From Phycisphaerae bacterium (GTDB lineage Bacteria; Planctomycetota; Phycisphaerae; Phycisphaerales; UBA1924), in NCBI GenBank assembly GCA_016873295.1, contig VGXM01000016.1, forward strand, positions 1-63,582: a stretch of DNA of 63,582 nt. The letters run 5' to 3'. The stretch's first letter is position 1. The number at the start of each line of letters is the position of its first letter. The position numbers and the translations under genes were made by a program. Below, piece by piece: positions 52,857 through 62,176 of this stretch. Under the pieces are notes generated by a model that was given only the letters and a program-made list of their open reading frames with translations, was not told the DNA's origin and did no database searches.

Positions 52857-53530
52857 GACTGTTCGCGATCCTCGCGCTGGCGGCGATGGGCACGCCATCG
52901 GTCGGGCAGAGCCTGTTCCTGCGCGACGACCGCCCGCCCCTGAACACGGCGGGGCGACCGGACACGACGGCGTCGCTGGACGGCTTGAGCCTGCTCTTCG
53001 TCGAGCCCCCCAAGCCCAAGGTCTTCAAGCTCCACGACCAGGTGACGATCATCATCAACGAGACCAGCCGGAGCCAGAGCAAGCAGAAGCTCGACACCAA
53101 GAAGGACTACCGCCTCGACGCCGCGCTCAAGGAGTTCCCCGACCTGGCCGCCCTGCTGGACGGCGTGCTCGAGAGCGGGGCCAGCAGCCCCATCGTGGGC
53201 GTCGACGTCTCGGGCAAGAACGCCTTCAAGGGCGAGGGCACCTACGAGCGCTCCGACCGCCTGAGCGACCGCATCACCGCGACGATCATCGACGTGAAGC
53301 CCAACGGCGTGCTGGTGCTGGAGGCCCGGCGGGCGATCCGCAAGGACAAGGAGGTCCAGACCGTCGTCATCGCGGGCAACGCCCGCACCGACGACGTCAC
53401 GGACGCCAACACGATCCTCTCCAGCCAGCTGGCGGACCTGGCGATCAGCGTCCAGAACGACGGGCGGGTCAAGGACTCGTCGGAGAAGGGCCTGATCCCG
53501 CGCGTGCTGGACGCGATCTTCGCGTTCTGA
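52853..53530 (+). CDS. flgH: Flagellar L-ring protein FlgH
   Basis: A 225-residue outer-membrane ring subunit. It has the FlgH core KLHDQVTIIINETSRSQSKQK, FKGEGTYERSDRLSDRITATI and ANTILSSQLADLAISVQNDGRV. The signal peptide (AILALAAMGTPSVGQS) has no lipobox Cys, although FlgH is usually a lipoprotein. It is coupled to flgA by ATGA and preceded by AAGGAG. Confidence 0.93.
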   Translation: MRLFAILALAAMGTPSVGQSLFLRDDRPPLNTAGRPDTTASLDGLSLLFVEPPKPKVFKLHDQVTIIINETSRSQSKQKLDTKKDYRLDAALKEFPDLAALLDGVLESGASSPIVGVDVSGKNAFKGEGTYERSDRLSDRITATIIDVKPNGVLVLEARRAIRKDKEVQTVVIAGNARTDDVTDANTILSSQLADLAISVQNDGRVKDSSEKGLIPRVLDAIFAF

Positions 53531-53541
53531 TCCGCGCCCAC

Positions 53542-53556
53542 CGGCACGCCGATTGC
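53542..53556 (+). promoter_or_regulatory. Sigma-54 promoter upstream of flgI
   Basis: CGGCACG-CCGA-TTGC differs from the -24/-12 consensus by one base (C for the first T). The predicted start is about 53568, which leaves a leader of about 16 nt containing CGGAGG before the flgI ATG. It lies just behind flgH and would give a second RpoN-driven unit flgI-J-N-K-L. Confidence 0.7.
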
Positions 53557-53583
53557 GGTGCCTCCGCCCCGGAGGTCCCGCGG

Positions 53584-54657
53584 ATGGCGCTTCTTCGAAC
53601 CTGCGTGCTGCTCGTCGCCATCGCCCTCGCCGCGGCCGGGGCGCCCGCCAGCCAGGTGCAGGACCTGGTGCGGATCAAGGGTCGGGGCGAGAGCGTGCTG
53701 CGGGGCATGGGGCTGGTGGTGGGCCTGCCCGGCACGGGAGACTCGGGCAAGGAACTGGTGGTCGCCCGCCCGCTGGCCAAGGTGCTGGAGAACGAGGGCA
53801 ACGCCGTGGGCGTGCTCAAGGAGCTGGAGCGCGGCAAGTCGGTGGCGCTGGTGCTGGTGACCGCGACGATCCCCGAGGACGGGCGCGTCACCGACGACCG
53901 GGTCGACGTAAGCGTGTCGGTGGTGAACAGCGCCAGCTCGCTCAAGGGCGGACGGCTGTACCTGGCGCCGCTGCGGGGCCCCCTTCCGGGGAGCCCGGTC
54001 TTCGCCTTCGCCGAGGGCGCGGTGGAACTGGACGACCCCACGACCCCGACGGTGGGGCGCGTGCGGGGCGGGGCCCGGCTCATCCGCGACGTGACCATGC
54101 CCGAGGTGGGCGATTCGTTCGACCTCGTGCTGAACCCGTCGTTCCGGAGCTGGTCGGCGGCCCAGCAGATCGCCATGAGCATCAACAGCGACGCCCAGGC
54201 CTTCGGGGCCCCCGTCGCCACGCCCGTCAACGAGTTCACGGTGCGGGTCACGATCCCCGAGGCCGAGCGCCCCGACCGCGGCGCCTTCATCGCCGACGTG
54301 CTCTCGGCCCCCGTCAACACGTCGCTGATCGACCTGCCGGCCCAGGTGGTGGTGAACTCGCGGACCGGGGCCATCGTGGTCACGGGCGACGTGACCATCA
54401 GCCCCGGCCTCATCACCCACAAGGACCTGACCATCACCACCGTGGTGCCCGACCGCGTCCCCACGCCCCAGGAGCCCCGCATCGACCGCTCGCGCTGGGC
54501 GGGGATGCAGGCCGGGGTCCCCGACGGCGGGCGCGCCCCCATCGCCGACCTGCTCACGGCGTTCAAGCAGCTCGACATCGAGCCGCGCGAGCAGATCAAC
54601 ATCCTGCAGATGCTGGGCAAGGCGGGGCGCCTCAACGCCCGCCTGGTCCTCGACTGA
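53584..54657 (+). CDS. flgI: Flagellar P-ring protein FlgI
   Basis: A 357-residue periplasmic ring protein. A signal peptide (VLLVAIALAAAGAPAS) is followed by VQDLVRIKGRGESVLRGMGLVVGLPGTGDSGK, the family hallmark. Later come TATIPEDGRVTDDRVDVSVS, VVVNSRTGAIVVTGDVTISPG and DIEPREQINILQMLGKAGRLNA. It is preceded by its own sigma-54 promoter and CGGAGG. Confidence 0.96.
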   Translation: MALLRTCVLLVAIALAAAGAPASQVQDLVRIKGRGESVLRGMGLVVGLPGTGDSGKELVVARPLAKVLENEGNAVGVLKELERGKSVALVLVTATIPEDGRVTDDRVDVSVSVVNSASSLKGGRLYLAPLRGPLPGSPVFAFAEGAVELDDPTTPTVGRVRGGARLIRDVTMPEVGDSFDLVLNPSFRSWSAAQQIAMSINSDAQAFGAPVATPVNEFTVRVTIPEAERPDRGAFIADVLSAPVNTSLIDLPAQVVVNSRTGAIVVTGDVTISPGLITHKDLTITTVVPDRVPTPQEPRIDRSRWAGMQAGVPDGGRAPIADLLTAFKQLDIEPREQINILQMLGKAGRLNARLVLD

Positions 54658-54661
54658 CCCC

Positions 54662-55045
54662 ATGATCACCCCCGCCGACGCCACGCCGCCGATCGACCAG
54701 TTCCCCGCGGCGGCCCTGCGCGGGCGGCAGCACGCCTTCCTCGACGCGCTGGGGCGCGCGGCGGGCAGGCGGGCGGGCCGCGATCCCGACCAGGCCCGCG
54801 ACGCCGCCGAGCAGTTCGTCGCCATGGCCTTCGTCCAGCCCCTGCTCAAGGACCTGCGGAACGCCTCCTGGGCGGCCCCGCCCTTCGGGCCCACCCCGGC
54901 GGAGAAGTCTTTCCGTGCGCTCTCCGACGCACAACTTGCGCAGGACCTGGTCCGCTCCGGGCGGTGGCCCATCGTGGACCGGTTGGCACGCGATCTGCGT
55001 AGCCGCTCCGGGTCCGGCGGCGCACAGGCGGAGCCCAGCGCATGA
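54662..55045 (+). CDS. flgJ: Rod-binding protein (FlgJ N-terminal domain type)
   Basis: A 127-residue protein with the rod-binding signature AAEQFVAMAFVQPLLKDLRN. The peptidoglycan hydrolase domain of enterobacterial FlgJ is missing, so wall cleavage must come from another enzyme. It starts 4 nt after flgI and overlaps flgN by ATGA. Confidence 0.8.
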   Translation: MITPADATPPIDQFPAAALRGRQHAFLDALGRAAGRRAGRDPDQARDAAEQFVAMAFVQPLLKDLRNASWAAPPFGPTPAEKSFRALSDAQLAQDLVRSGRWPIVDRLARDLRSRSGSGGAQAEPSA

Positions 55046-55587
55046 CCCAAGCCCCCATCCACACCGACGAATCGCCCGTCCGCGGGCTGGCCGAGCGGAT
55101 CGAGGGCCTGCTGACCGCCCTGATCGCCGAGCACGCCGCCCTGCTCGACCTGGCCTCGCGCCAGCGCGACGCGATCCGCGCGGCGGACACGGCGGGCATG
55201 GACGCGTGCCTGACCGAGCAGCGCGAACGCCTGGCCCGGATCGCGGGTCTGGAGGACGACCGCCGGCGGCTCGTTGACAGCGTGGCGCCCCCCGCCCCCG
55301 GGCGGAGCCGCGGCGGCGGCCCGATCACCCTGGCGCAACTGGCGGCCCTCGCCGGCGCCGCCGAACGCGACCGCCTCCTGGCCCTGGCGAGCGAGCTGCG
55401 CCACCTCATCGAGCGCGTGCGCAAGGAGTTGAGCGTCATCCGACTGGCCGCGGGCTCGCTGATGGGGCACGTGGAGGGCGTGATGAAGCAGGTCGCGCTG
55501 CGCCTGAGCCACGCCCAGACCTACGGCCGCCGAGGGGCCGTCGAAGCCCACGTCACCGTCGTCTCTTCCCTGGACCTCACGAGCTGA
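55042..55587 (+). CDS. flgN: FlgN-like flagellar export chaperone
   Basis: A 181-residue, almost wholly helical protein with FlgN-type layout: LIAEHAALLDLASRQRDAIRA in the first helices and a C-terminal helix RVRKELSVIRLAAGSLMGHV. It should escort FlgK and FlgL to the export apparatus (family knowledge), which fits its place directly before those genes. No flgM is present beside it. Assignment rests partly on context. Confidence 0.78.
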   Translation: MTQAPIHTDESPVRGLAERIEGLLTALIAEHAALLDLASRQRDAIRAADTAGMDACLTEQRERLARIAGLEDDRRRLVDSVAPPAPGRSRGGGPITLAQLAALAGAAERDRLLALASELRHLIERVRKELSVIRLAAGSLMGHVEGVMKQVALRLSHAQTYGRRGAVEAHVTVVSSLDLTS

Positions 55588-55589
55588 CC

Positions 55590-57320
55590 ATGAGCCTGAC
55601 CGGCGCCCTCCATATCGGCCGCAGCGCCCTGATCGCCAGCCAGATCGGCGTCCAGGTCACCGGCAACAACATCGCCAACGTCTCGACGCCCGGATACTCG
55701 CGGGGCGTGGCCCGCCTGACCGGGATCGCCGGGCAGGGCGACGGCCGCCTCTCCGTCGGTCGGGGCGTGCAGGTCTCCGACGTGCAGCGCCAGATCGACA
55801 TGGCCCTGCAGGGGCGGATCTGGGCGGGCGTGTCCAGCGAGGCCGCGTCGGGGCAGGTCTTCTCCACGCTCTCGCAGCTCGAGACGATCCTGGGCGAGCT
55901 GGGCGAGAACGACCTGTCCAGCGAGATGTCCGCCTTCTTCTCGTCGTGGTCCGAGGCGGCCAACGGGCGGCGTTCGCCGGCCCTGGTCATCCAGCAGGGC
56001 GTGCGCCTGGCCGACTTCGTCAGGTCGCGGCGCGACGACCTGTCGCGCCTGCGCTCGCAGTCCGACCGCCAGCTCGGGGCGGCGGTGGAGCGGGCCGACC
56101 AGTTGCTGACGCAGGTAGCCGACCTGAACCGGCGCATCGCCGACGCCGAGGTCGGGGGCGTGGTGGCGGGTGCGCTGCGGGACCAGCGCGACCAGCTGGT
56201 CACCGAGCTGGCCCAGTTCGCCGACGTCTCGACCATCGAGCGTGGCGGGCAGCTCGACGTCCTGATCGGCTCCGCGCCCGTCGTGCTCGGCGCCACCTCG
56301 CGCGGGTTGATGATCCGGCGCGAGACGGTCGGCGACGAGACGAGGGTGCTGGTCGCCTCGCGCGCCGACGGGCAGGTGCTCGACGTGCGCGAGGGCCAGA
56401 TCGGGGCCCTGCTCTCCGGGCGCGACCGGGCCATCGACCGCACCATCGCCGACCTCGACCGCCTCGCCGCCAGCCTCATCTTCGAGGTCAACAGGCTGCA
56501 CTCGACGGGCGCCAACGCGTCGCGCCTCTCGTCGGCCTCGGGCACGCTGGGCATCCCCTCCGCCGACAGGACCCGGGCCATCAACGACCCGGCCAACACG
56601 GCCTTCGCCTCCCTTCCCTTCCGCGCGGTCAACGGCGGGTTCACCGTCGACGTCCGCGACAAGGCCACCGGCGCCGTCACCACCGTCCGCATCGAGGTCG
56701 ACCTCGACGGGCTCAACAACGCCCAGCAGCCCGGCACCGGCGACGACACCACCCCCGAGCAGATCAGGGCCGCTCTCGACGCCATCCCCGGCCTCAGCGC
56801 CACCTTCGCCCCCGACGGATCGCTCCGGGTCGACGCCGACTCCGGGCTCGACTTCTCCTTCCGCGACGATTCCTCGGGCGTGCTCGCGGTGCTGGGGGTC
56901 AACGCCTACTTCACCGGCACCTCCGCGAGCGACATGGGCGTGCGCGGCGAGCTCAAGGCCGACCCCGGGCTCCTGATGCTCGGGCGCTTCGACGGCACGG
57001 CCCTCATCGAGAACGGCACCGCCCTGGCGATCGTCGGACTCCAGGACCGGCGCCTGGCCTCCCTCAACGACCGCACGATCAAGGGCGCGTGGAACGACGC
57101 GGCCCAGCTCGTGGGCTCGGAGGCCGCCGGGGCACGGTCCGCCGCCCTCGCCGCCACCGTCGTCCGCGAGAGCCTCGACGCCCAGCGGGCCGCGGTCTCG
57201 GGCGTCAACCTCGACGAGGAGGCCATCAACCTCCTGAGCTTCCAGCGCCAGTACCAGGGCGCCGCCCGCCTCATCAGCACCGCCGACGAGATGTTCCAGA
57301 CCCTCATCGGCCTCGTCTGA
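55590..57320 (+). CDS. flgK: Hook-associated protein 1 FlgK
   Basis: A 576-residue hook-filament junction protein. The N-terminus ALIASQIGVQVTGNNIANVSTPGYSR carries the rod/hook motif. The coiled D0/D1 helices (to about 200) follow, then FEVNRLHSTGANASRLSSAS. A variable middle part is followed by the C-terminal GVNLDEEAINLLSFQRQYQG and ARLISTADEMFQTLIGLV. It starts 2 nt after flgN. Confidence 0.95.
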   Translation: MSLTGALHIGRSALIASQIGVQVTGNNIANVSTPGYSRGVARLTGIAGQGDGRLSVGRGVQVSDVQRQIDMALQGRIWAGVSSEAASGQVFSTLSQLETILGELGENDLSSEMSAFFSSWSEAANGRRSPALVIQQGVRLADFVRSRRDDLSRLRSQSDRQLGAAVERADQLLTQVADLNRRIADAEVGGVVAGALRDQRDQLVTELAQFADVSTIERGGQLDVLIGSAPVVLGATSRGLMIRRETVGDETRVLVASRADGQVLDVREGQIGALLSGRDRAIDRTIADLDRLAASLIFEVNRLHSTGANASRLSSASGTLGIPSADRTRAINDPANTAFASLPFRAVNGGFTVDVRDKATGAVTTVRIEVDLDGLNNAQQPGTGDDTTPEQIRAALDAIPGLSATFAPDGSLRVDADSGLDFSFRDDSSGVLAVLGVNAYFTGTSASDMGVRGELKADPGLLMLGRFDGTALIENGTALAIVGLQDRRLASLNDRTIKGAWNDAAQLVGSEAAGARSAALAATVVRESLDAQRAAVSGVNLDEEAINLLSFQRQYQGAARLISTADEMFQTLIGLV

Positions 57321-57324
57321 CGCC

Positions 57325-59373
57325 ATGACCATCACCCCCGCCCAGTTCGGCCGCGTCTCGACGATGATGCAGAGCACCGCCTCGCTCGCCCACATCAACC
57401 GCACGGGCCTGGCCCTTCTGCGGGCCCGCGAGCAGATCGCCACCGGCGTCGCCATCGCCCGCGTCAGCGACGACCCCATCCGGGCGGCGACCATCCTCAC
57501 CCTCGACGACGAGCTCGAACGCTCCGCCCAGAGGCTCCGCAACCTCTCCCACGCCACCGCCGCCCTGGGCGCCCTCGACACCGCCCTGGGAGACGTCTCC
57601 GAACTGGCCCTCCAGGCCAAGGACATCGCCAGCCAGCAGCTCAGCATCAGTTCCAGCGCCTCCGAACGCGAGGGCCAGGCCGTCGTCATCGGGCAGATGC
57701 TCTCGGCCCTCTACCAGATCACGCGGCGCAGCGGCGTGGCGGGGCACGTCTTCGGCGGATCCACCCCCGGGGTGTTCCCCATCGAGGAGTTCCGCGGCGG
57801 CTACCGCGCCGTCGCCCAGGGAGAGGGCCTCACCACCGACCTCGGGCTGGCCTCGCAGGTCCCCCTCACCCTCGGGCCCGGCAGGGCCTTGGGCGCCCTC
57901 TCCAGGCGCGTCCAGAGCACCGTCGATTTCGACCCCGACCTCACCCCCGCCACGCGCCTGGCCGACCTCGCCGGGGGGCGCGGCGTGCCGATCGGCCTCG
58001 GGCCCGTCGAGTTCTCCTTCGGCGCCGGCCCACGCGCCACCGTCGACCTCGCCGGCGCCGACACCGTCGGCGACGTGCTCGACCGCCTCACCGCCGCCAT
58101 CCGCCAGTACGAGACCGACCAGGGCGTCACCGTCCTGGGCCCCGGGGGCGTCGGCGTCTCGGGCGGCAGCATCTCGATCGACGTCGTGGGCGGCGCCCCG
58201 CCCCCGGAGCTGCGCTTCTACGACGTCGGGCCGGGCACCGTCGCCCAGGACCTGGGACTGGCCGGGGCGACGCCCATCGTCTTCACCTCGGCGTCGGCCC
58301 TTGGCGCCGACCTCAACCCCCGCCTGACGCTGCACACGCCCGTCTCGCAGATGGGCGGCGTGAGCGGCGCCCTGGGCTCCGTCCGCATCAGGAACGCCGG
58401 CGCCGCCGCGGTGGTCGACCTGTCCGCCGCCCAGACGATCGGCGACGTCAAGCGGCTGATCGAGGGGGCCAACCTGGGCGTGCGCGTGCGGATCAACGCC
58501 GCCGGCGACTCCATCGAGGTCATCAACGAGGTGTCGGCGGGGCGGACGGGCTCCCTCTCCATCGAAGAGGTCAGTGGGAGCGGGTTGACCGCGACGCGCC
58601 TGGGCATCCGCACCCTCGCCCCCGACACGCGCCTCTCCGATTTCAACTTCGGCGCGGGCGTCGGCATCGTCGACGGGCGGACCGATCCGACCACGGGCCT
58701 GCCCGCCCCCGGCCTCAACACCGACATGGCGATCACCCTGGGCGACGGACGCTCGTTCACGGTCGACCTCGGGCCGCAGGACGTGGCGACGGTGCAGACG
58801 GTCATCGACCGGATCAACGCCCAGGCCGCCGCCGCGGGGATCACGACGGCGGACTTCGAGGCTCGCCTGCTCGACGGGGCCAACGGCATCGCCTTGACGC
58901 AGAACGCCTCGTTCCCAAACCGGATCGGCGTGGTGGCGGAGAACAACTCACCGGCGGCGGGGCAACTGGGCCTGGCCGACGGGGTCTGGGACGCGACCAA
59001 CGCCCGCCTCGTGGGCGAGGACCGGTCCCGAATCCGGGTGGACAGCCTCTTCAGCGACCTGATCGATCTTCGCGAATCGCTGACGACCAACGACCGGTCT
59101 GGCATCACCTTTGCGGGAGAGCGGATCGACGGCGCGGCGAGGGCCCTGGCCGAGACTCGTGGTCTGGTCGGCGCCTTCGCGCAGCGGGTCGGGTTCGCCG
59201 AGGCACGCGAGACGGACATGGCTTCACTGAGCGAGACCGTCCGCAGCCAGTTCCGCGACGTGGACTTCGCGCAGGTGGCGAGCCGCCTCTCGCTGCTGCA
59301 GACGCAGCTGGAGGCGGGGTTGAGGGTGACGAGCCAGGCAGGGTCGTTGAGCCTGCTGGACTTCCTGGGGTAG
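57325..59373 (+). CDS. flgL: Hook-associated protein 3 FlgL, enlarged
   Basis: A 682-residue flagellin-like junction protein. The N-terminal helix has ALLRAREQIATGVAIARVSDD and ASQQLSISSSASEREGQAVVIG; the C-terminal helix is DVDFAQVASRLSLLQTQLEA ending SLLDFLG. The central part (about 160-560) holds several Flagellin_IN-like beta segments (DTVGDVLDRLTAAI, AQTIGDVKRLIEGANLGVRV, DVATVQTVIDRINAQAAAAG). It is about twice the size of E. coli FlgL (317 aa). It begins 4 nt after flgK. Confidence 0.9.
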   Translation: MTITPAQFGRVSTMMQSTASLAHINRTGLALLRAREQIATGVAIARVSDDPIRAATILTLDDELERSAQRLRNLSHATAALGALDTALGDVSELALQAKDIASQQLSISSSASEREGQAVVIGQMLSALYQITRRSGVAGHVFGGSTPGVFPIEEFRGGYRAVAQGEGLTTDLGLASQVPLTLGPGRALGALSRRVQSTVDFDPDLTPATRLADLAGGRGVPIGLGPVEFSFGAGPRATVDLAGADTVGDVLDRLTAAIRQYETDQGVTVLGPGGVGVSGGSISIDVVGGAPPPELRFYDVGPGTVAQDLGLAGATPIVFTSASALGADLNPRLTLHTPVSQMGGVSGALGSVRIRNAGAAAVVDLSAAQTIGDVKRLIEGANLGVRVRINAAGDSIEVINEVSAGRTGSLSIEEVSGSGLTATRLGIRTLAPDTRLSDFNFGAGVGIVDGRTDPTTGLPAPGLNTDMAITLGDGRSFTVDLGPQDVATVQTVIDRINAQAAAAGITTADFEARLLDGANGIALTQNASFPNRIGVVAENNSPAAGQLGLADGVWDATNARLVGEDRSRIRVDSLFSDLIDLRESLTTNDRSGITFAGERIDGAARALAETRGLVGAFAQRVGFAEARETDMASLSETVRSQFRDVDFAQVASRLSLLQTQLEAGLRVTSQAGSLSLLDFLG

Positions 59374-59542
59374 CCAGACGCCGGGCCGGGGCCGACGCCC
59401 CCGCCGCGGGATTGGATCGAAGCTCGGCGCCGCCGCGGCCGCGGCCCGGGCTCATGACAGGACGTCGCGCGCCGCGGGGCCGGAGCGGTCCCCCGGCGCG
59501 AGTCGATCCGACGGAGTCGGCCGCACCACGCGGAGCGATGTC

Positions 59543-59989
59543 ATGGAGGTTCGAACGACCCGGTTTGGGGTGATCGAGATCGCGGACGACCGCGTGATCA
59601 CCTTCCCGAAGGGACTCCTCGGGTTCGCGGAGTGCCGGCGCTACTGCCTGCTCGAGCCGGGCGAGGACGCCTGCTTCTTCTGGCTTCAGTCGCTGGACGA
59701 CCCGGGCCTGGCCTTCGTGGTCACCGACCCGGCCCTCTTCGTCCAGGACTTCTCCGTGCCCATCCGCCAGGAGCAGCTCGACGAGCTCGGGCTCGCCTCG
59801 CTGACCGACGCCCAGGTCTTCATCATCGTCAACAAGGTCGACCAGCAGCTCACGGGCAACATGCAGGGCCCGCTGGTGGTCAACACGCTCACCAGAACGG
59901 GCGAGCAGTTCGTCCTCGCGGAGAAGCGCTGGACGACACGCCACGCCCTGGTCCGGATCGCGCCGGCGGCCAAGGCCGCCTCCGCGTGA
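59543..59989 (+). CDS. fliW: Flagellar assembly factor FliW
   Basis: A 148-residue protein that binds and inhibits CsrA and is itself titrated by flagellin. It shows VITFPKGLLGFAECRRYCLLE, CFFWLQSLDDPGLAFVVTDP and FIIVNKVDQQLTGNMQGPLVVN, all FliW hallmarks. The gene is separated from flgL by 169 nt without other features and is followed by csrA after 198 nt, the conserved fliW-csrA order. Confidence 0.95.
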   Translation: MEVRTTRFGVIEIADDRVITFPKGLLGFAECRRYCLLEPGEDACFFWLQSLDDPGLAFVVTDPALFVQDFSVPIRQEQLDELGLASLTDAQVFIIVNKVDQQLTGNMQGPLVVNTLTRTGEQFVLAEKRWTTRHALVRIAPAAKAASA

Positions 59990-60187
59990 GGGGCGCACCG
60001 CCCGGGACGGATTCCGGGCGCCGCCGAGGGACCGTTCGGCGTTGGTCCCCCGCCGGCTCGGACGGACATGGACGCCCGTGAGATGGGGCACGGCGCCGGC
60101 GCCCGGGTGGAAACGGCCACTCCCGCCACGCCTCGACGCGGACCCGCACGGTCCGCGCCGGCCCCGCAGTTTCCGAGGAGTTGACGC

Positions 60188-60559
60188 ATGCTGGTGCTGT
60201 CACGGCAGCGAGACGAGACAATCATGATCGGCGACGAGATCGAGATCACCGTCGTCGACATCCGGGGCGACAAGGTCCGCCTCGGCATCAACGCACCCAC
60301 GCGCATCGCCGTGCACCGCAAGGAGGTGTACGAGGCGATCCGGCGCGAGAACGAGCAGGCCGCCCGTCTGGCCGGGCCCGACGTCGCCGCCCTGGGCGCC
60401 GTGCTCTCCCCCGGGCCCCCGCGGGCCTCGGGGCGCGACCCGCGCCCCCCGGGGCGGACGGCTCGGCTGCTGGCGGAGCAGGCGACCCCGCCCCCGCCGC
60501 GACTCAAGCCCACCCCCACCGCGCTCCCGGCGGCACCCCGCCAGGCGTCCGCCACCTGA
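60188..60559 (+). CDS. csrA: Translational regulator CsrA with long Pro-rich tail
   Basis: Residues 1-56 are a complete Csr[21 protein letters not shown] with Arg6, [16 protein letters not shown] and [13 protein letters not shown] with the key RNA-binding Arg near residue 44. It binds GGA in mRNA leaders, especially over ribosome-binding sites. The protein is 123 residues rather than the usual 60-75, because of an Ala/Pro/Arg-rich tail of about 55 residues. GAGGAG lies before the ATG. Confidence 0.93.
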   Translation: MLVLSRQRDETIMIGDEIEITVVDIRGDKVRLGINAPTRIAVHRKEVYEAIRRENEQAARLAGPDVAALGAVLSPGPPRASGRDPRPPGRTARLLAEQATPPPPRLKPTPTALPAAPRQASAT

Positions 60560-60627
60560 ACCGTTCATGAACTCCCCCTCGAAGGCCCACGACCCGCGCA
60601 CCGCTCGAACGCACGCGACCCGTCGCA

Positions 60628-60643
60628 ATCACGGAGGATTGCC
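60628..60643 (+). promoter_or_regulatory. Flagellin leader with GGA over the ribosome-binding site
   Basis: CACGGAGGATTGCC directly before the flagellin ATG contains two GGA triplets inside the Shine-Dalgarno sequence. That is the arrangement by which CsrA represses flagellin translation in Bacillus-type FliW/CsrA control (family knowledge; binding here is inferred). Confidence 0.45.
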
Positions 60644-62176
60644 ATGACCCGCATCAACACGAACATCGCCAGCGTCATCGCCCAGAACCAGCTCAACCGA
60701 ACCTCGGGGGAGCTCACGCTCCGCCTCGAACGGCTGGCGACAGGCCTGCGAATCAACCGCGGCCAGGACGACCCCGCGGGGCTGATCGTCTCGGAGCGCC
60801 TCCGCTCCGACCTGCAGGGCGTGAACCAGGGCATCAAGAACGCCGAACGCGCCAACAGCGTGATCGCCACCACCGAGGCCGCCCTGGCCGAGGTGGGCGA
60901 CCTGCTCAACTCCATCCGCTCGCTGATCGTCGAGGCCGCCAACACCGGGGCCAACTCCCAGGACGAACGCCGCGCCAACCAGCTCCAGATCGACTCGGCG
61001 ATCGACTCGATCACCCGCATCAGCAACACCGCCAGCTTCGGCGGGCTCAAGCTGCTCAACGGCACCATGGACTACTCGCTCTCGGGGGTCCGGGCCAGCG
61101 CCATCACCAAGGCCAAGGTCTGGAACACGACGTTCACCGGCGCCCAGGCGGTCCAGGTCAACATCGACGTGGTCGCCAGCGCCCAGCGGGGCCAGCTCTT
61201 CTACCGGGGCGACACGATCCCCGCCGGCGTCATGCTCTCCGCCGTCACGCTCGAAGTCGCCGGCAACCGCGGTGTGCAGACCATCCAGATCGCCTCGGGG
61301 CAGAGCCTCGCCGCCGTCATCAACGCGATCAACCAGAACACCGCCTTCACGGGCGTCGAGGCCGTCGCCACCGCCGCCAGCGGCGTCTCCGGCATCGTCT
61401 TCCAGTCCACCGCCTACGGGCGCGACTCCTTCGTCAGCGTCCGCCGACAGAACGCCCCCAACCCCGACTTCTTCAACACCCGCCTCCTCAAGCAGGACGA
61501 CACCGCGGTGGGCGGCCCGCTCACCACCTGGGCCGGCTTGACCGTCGCGGCCCGTGACAAGGGCCGCGACGTGTCCGCGCTGGTCAACGGCGTGCTCGCC
61601 GTCGGCAACGGGCTCCAGATCACGCTCAACTCCTCCAGCCTCTCCGTCGACCTCATGCTCAGCGAGGCCCTCGCGATCCGGCCCCAGGCCCCCATCAACA
61701 CCTTCCACGTCACGGGCGGCGGCGCCCTCTTCCAGCTGGGCCAGGAGGTCAGCGCCCTCCAGCAGGCCAGCATCGGCATCCCCTCCATGGCCTCCTCCAA
61801 CCTCGGCGCCACCCTGGTCGGCAGCGGCGTCCAGTTCCTCAACTCCCTCAAGGAGGGCGGGAGCAACGACATCCGCAACAGCGTCGACCGCGGCAACTTC
61901 TCCTCCGCCCTTGAGATCCTCGACTCCTCCATCACCGAGGTCTCGTTCATCCGGGGCCGACTGGGCGCCTTCGGCCGGAACGTCCTCGACACCAACATCC
62001 GCTCCCTCCAGGCCGCCTTCGAGAACCTCTCCGCCAGCGAGTCGGTCATCCGCGACGCCGATTTCGCCCACGAGACCAGCAAGCTCACCCGGGCCCAGAT
62101 CCTCGCCAGCGCCGGCACCAGCGCCTTGGCCCTGGCCAACCAGCAGGCCCAGCAGGTCCTCCAGTTGCTGGGCTGA
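60644..62176 (+). CDS. fliC: Flagellin
   Basis: A 510-residue filament protein with complete termini: MTRINTNIASVIAQNQLNRT and LERLATGLRINRGQDDPAGL in the N-terminal D0/D1 part; ENLSASESVIRDADFAHETS and ILASAGTSALALANQQAQQV at the C-terminus. The centre (about 165-420) holds Flagellin_IN-type segments (AVTLEVAGNRGVQTIQIASG). It lies 84 nt after csrA and ends at a strong terminator. Confidence 0.96.
   Translation: MTRINTNIASVIAQNQLNRTSGELTLRLERLATGLRINRGQDDPAGLIVSERLRSDLQGVNQGIKNAERANSVIATTEAALAEVGDLLNSIRSLIVEAANTGANSQDERRANQLQIDSAIDSITRISNTASFGGLKLLNGTMDYSLSGVRASAITKAKVWNTTFTGAQAVQVNIDVVASAQRGQLFYRGDTIPAGVMLSAVTLEVAGNRGVQTIQIASGQSLAAVINAINQNTAFTGVEAVATAASGVSGIVFQSTAYGRDSFVSVRRQNAPNPDFFNTRLLKQDDTAVGGPLTTWAGLTVAARDKGRDVSALVNGVLAVGNGLQITLNSSSLSVDLMLSEALAIRPQAPINTFHVTGGGALFQLGQEVSALQQASIGIPSMASSNLGATLVGSGVQFLNSLKEGGSNDIRNSVDRGNFSSALEILDSSITEVSFIRGRLGAFGRNVLDTNIRSLQAAFENLSASESVIRDADFAHETSKLTRAQILASAGTSALALANQQAQQVLQLLG

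Noticed and set aside
53242-55551. A 769-codon minus-strand frame in the flagellar cluster
   Set aside because: Shadow of flgH-flgN; no family motif.
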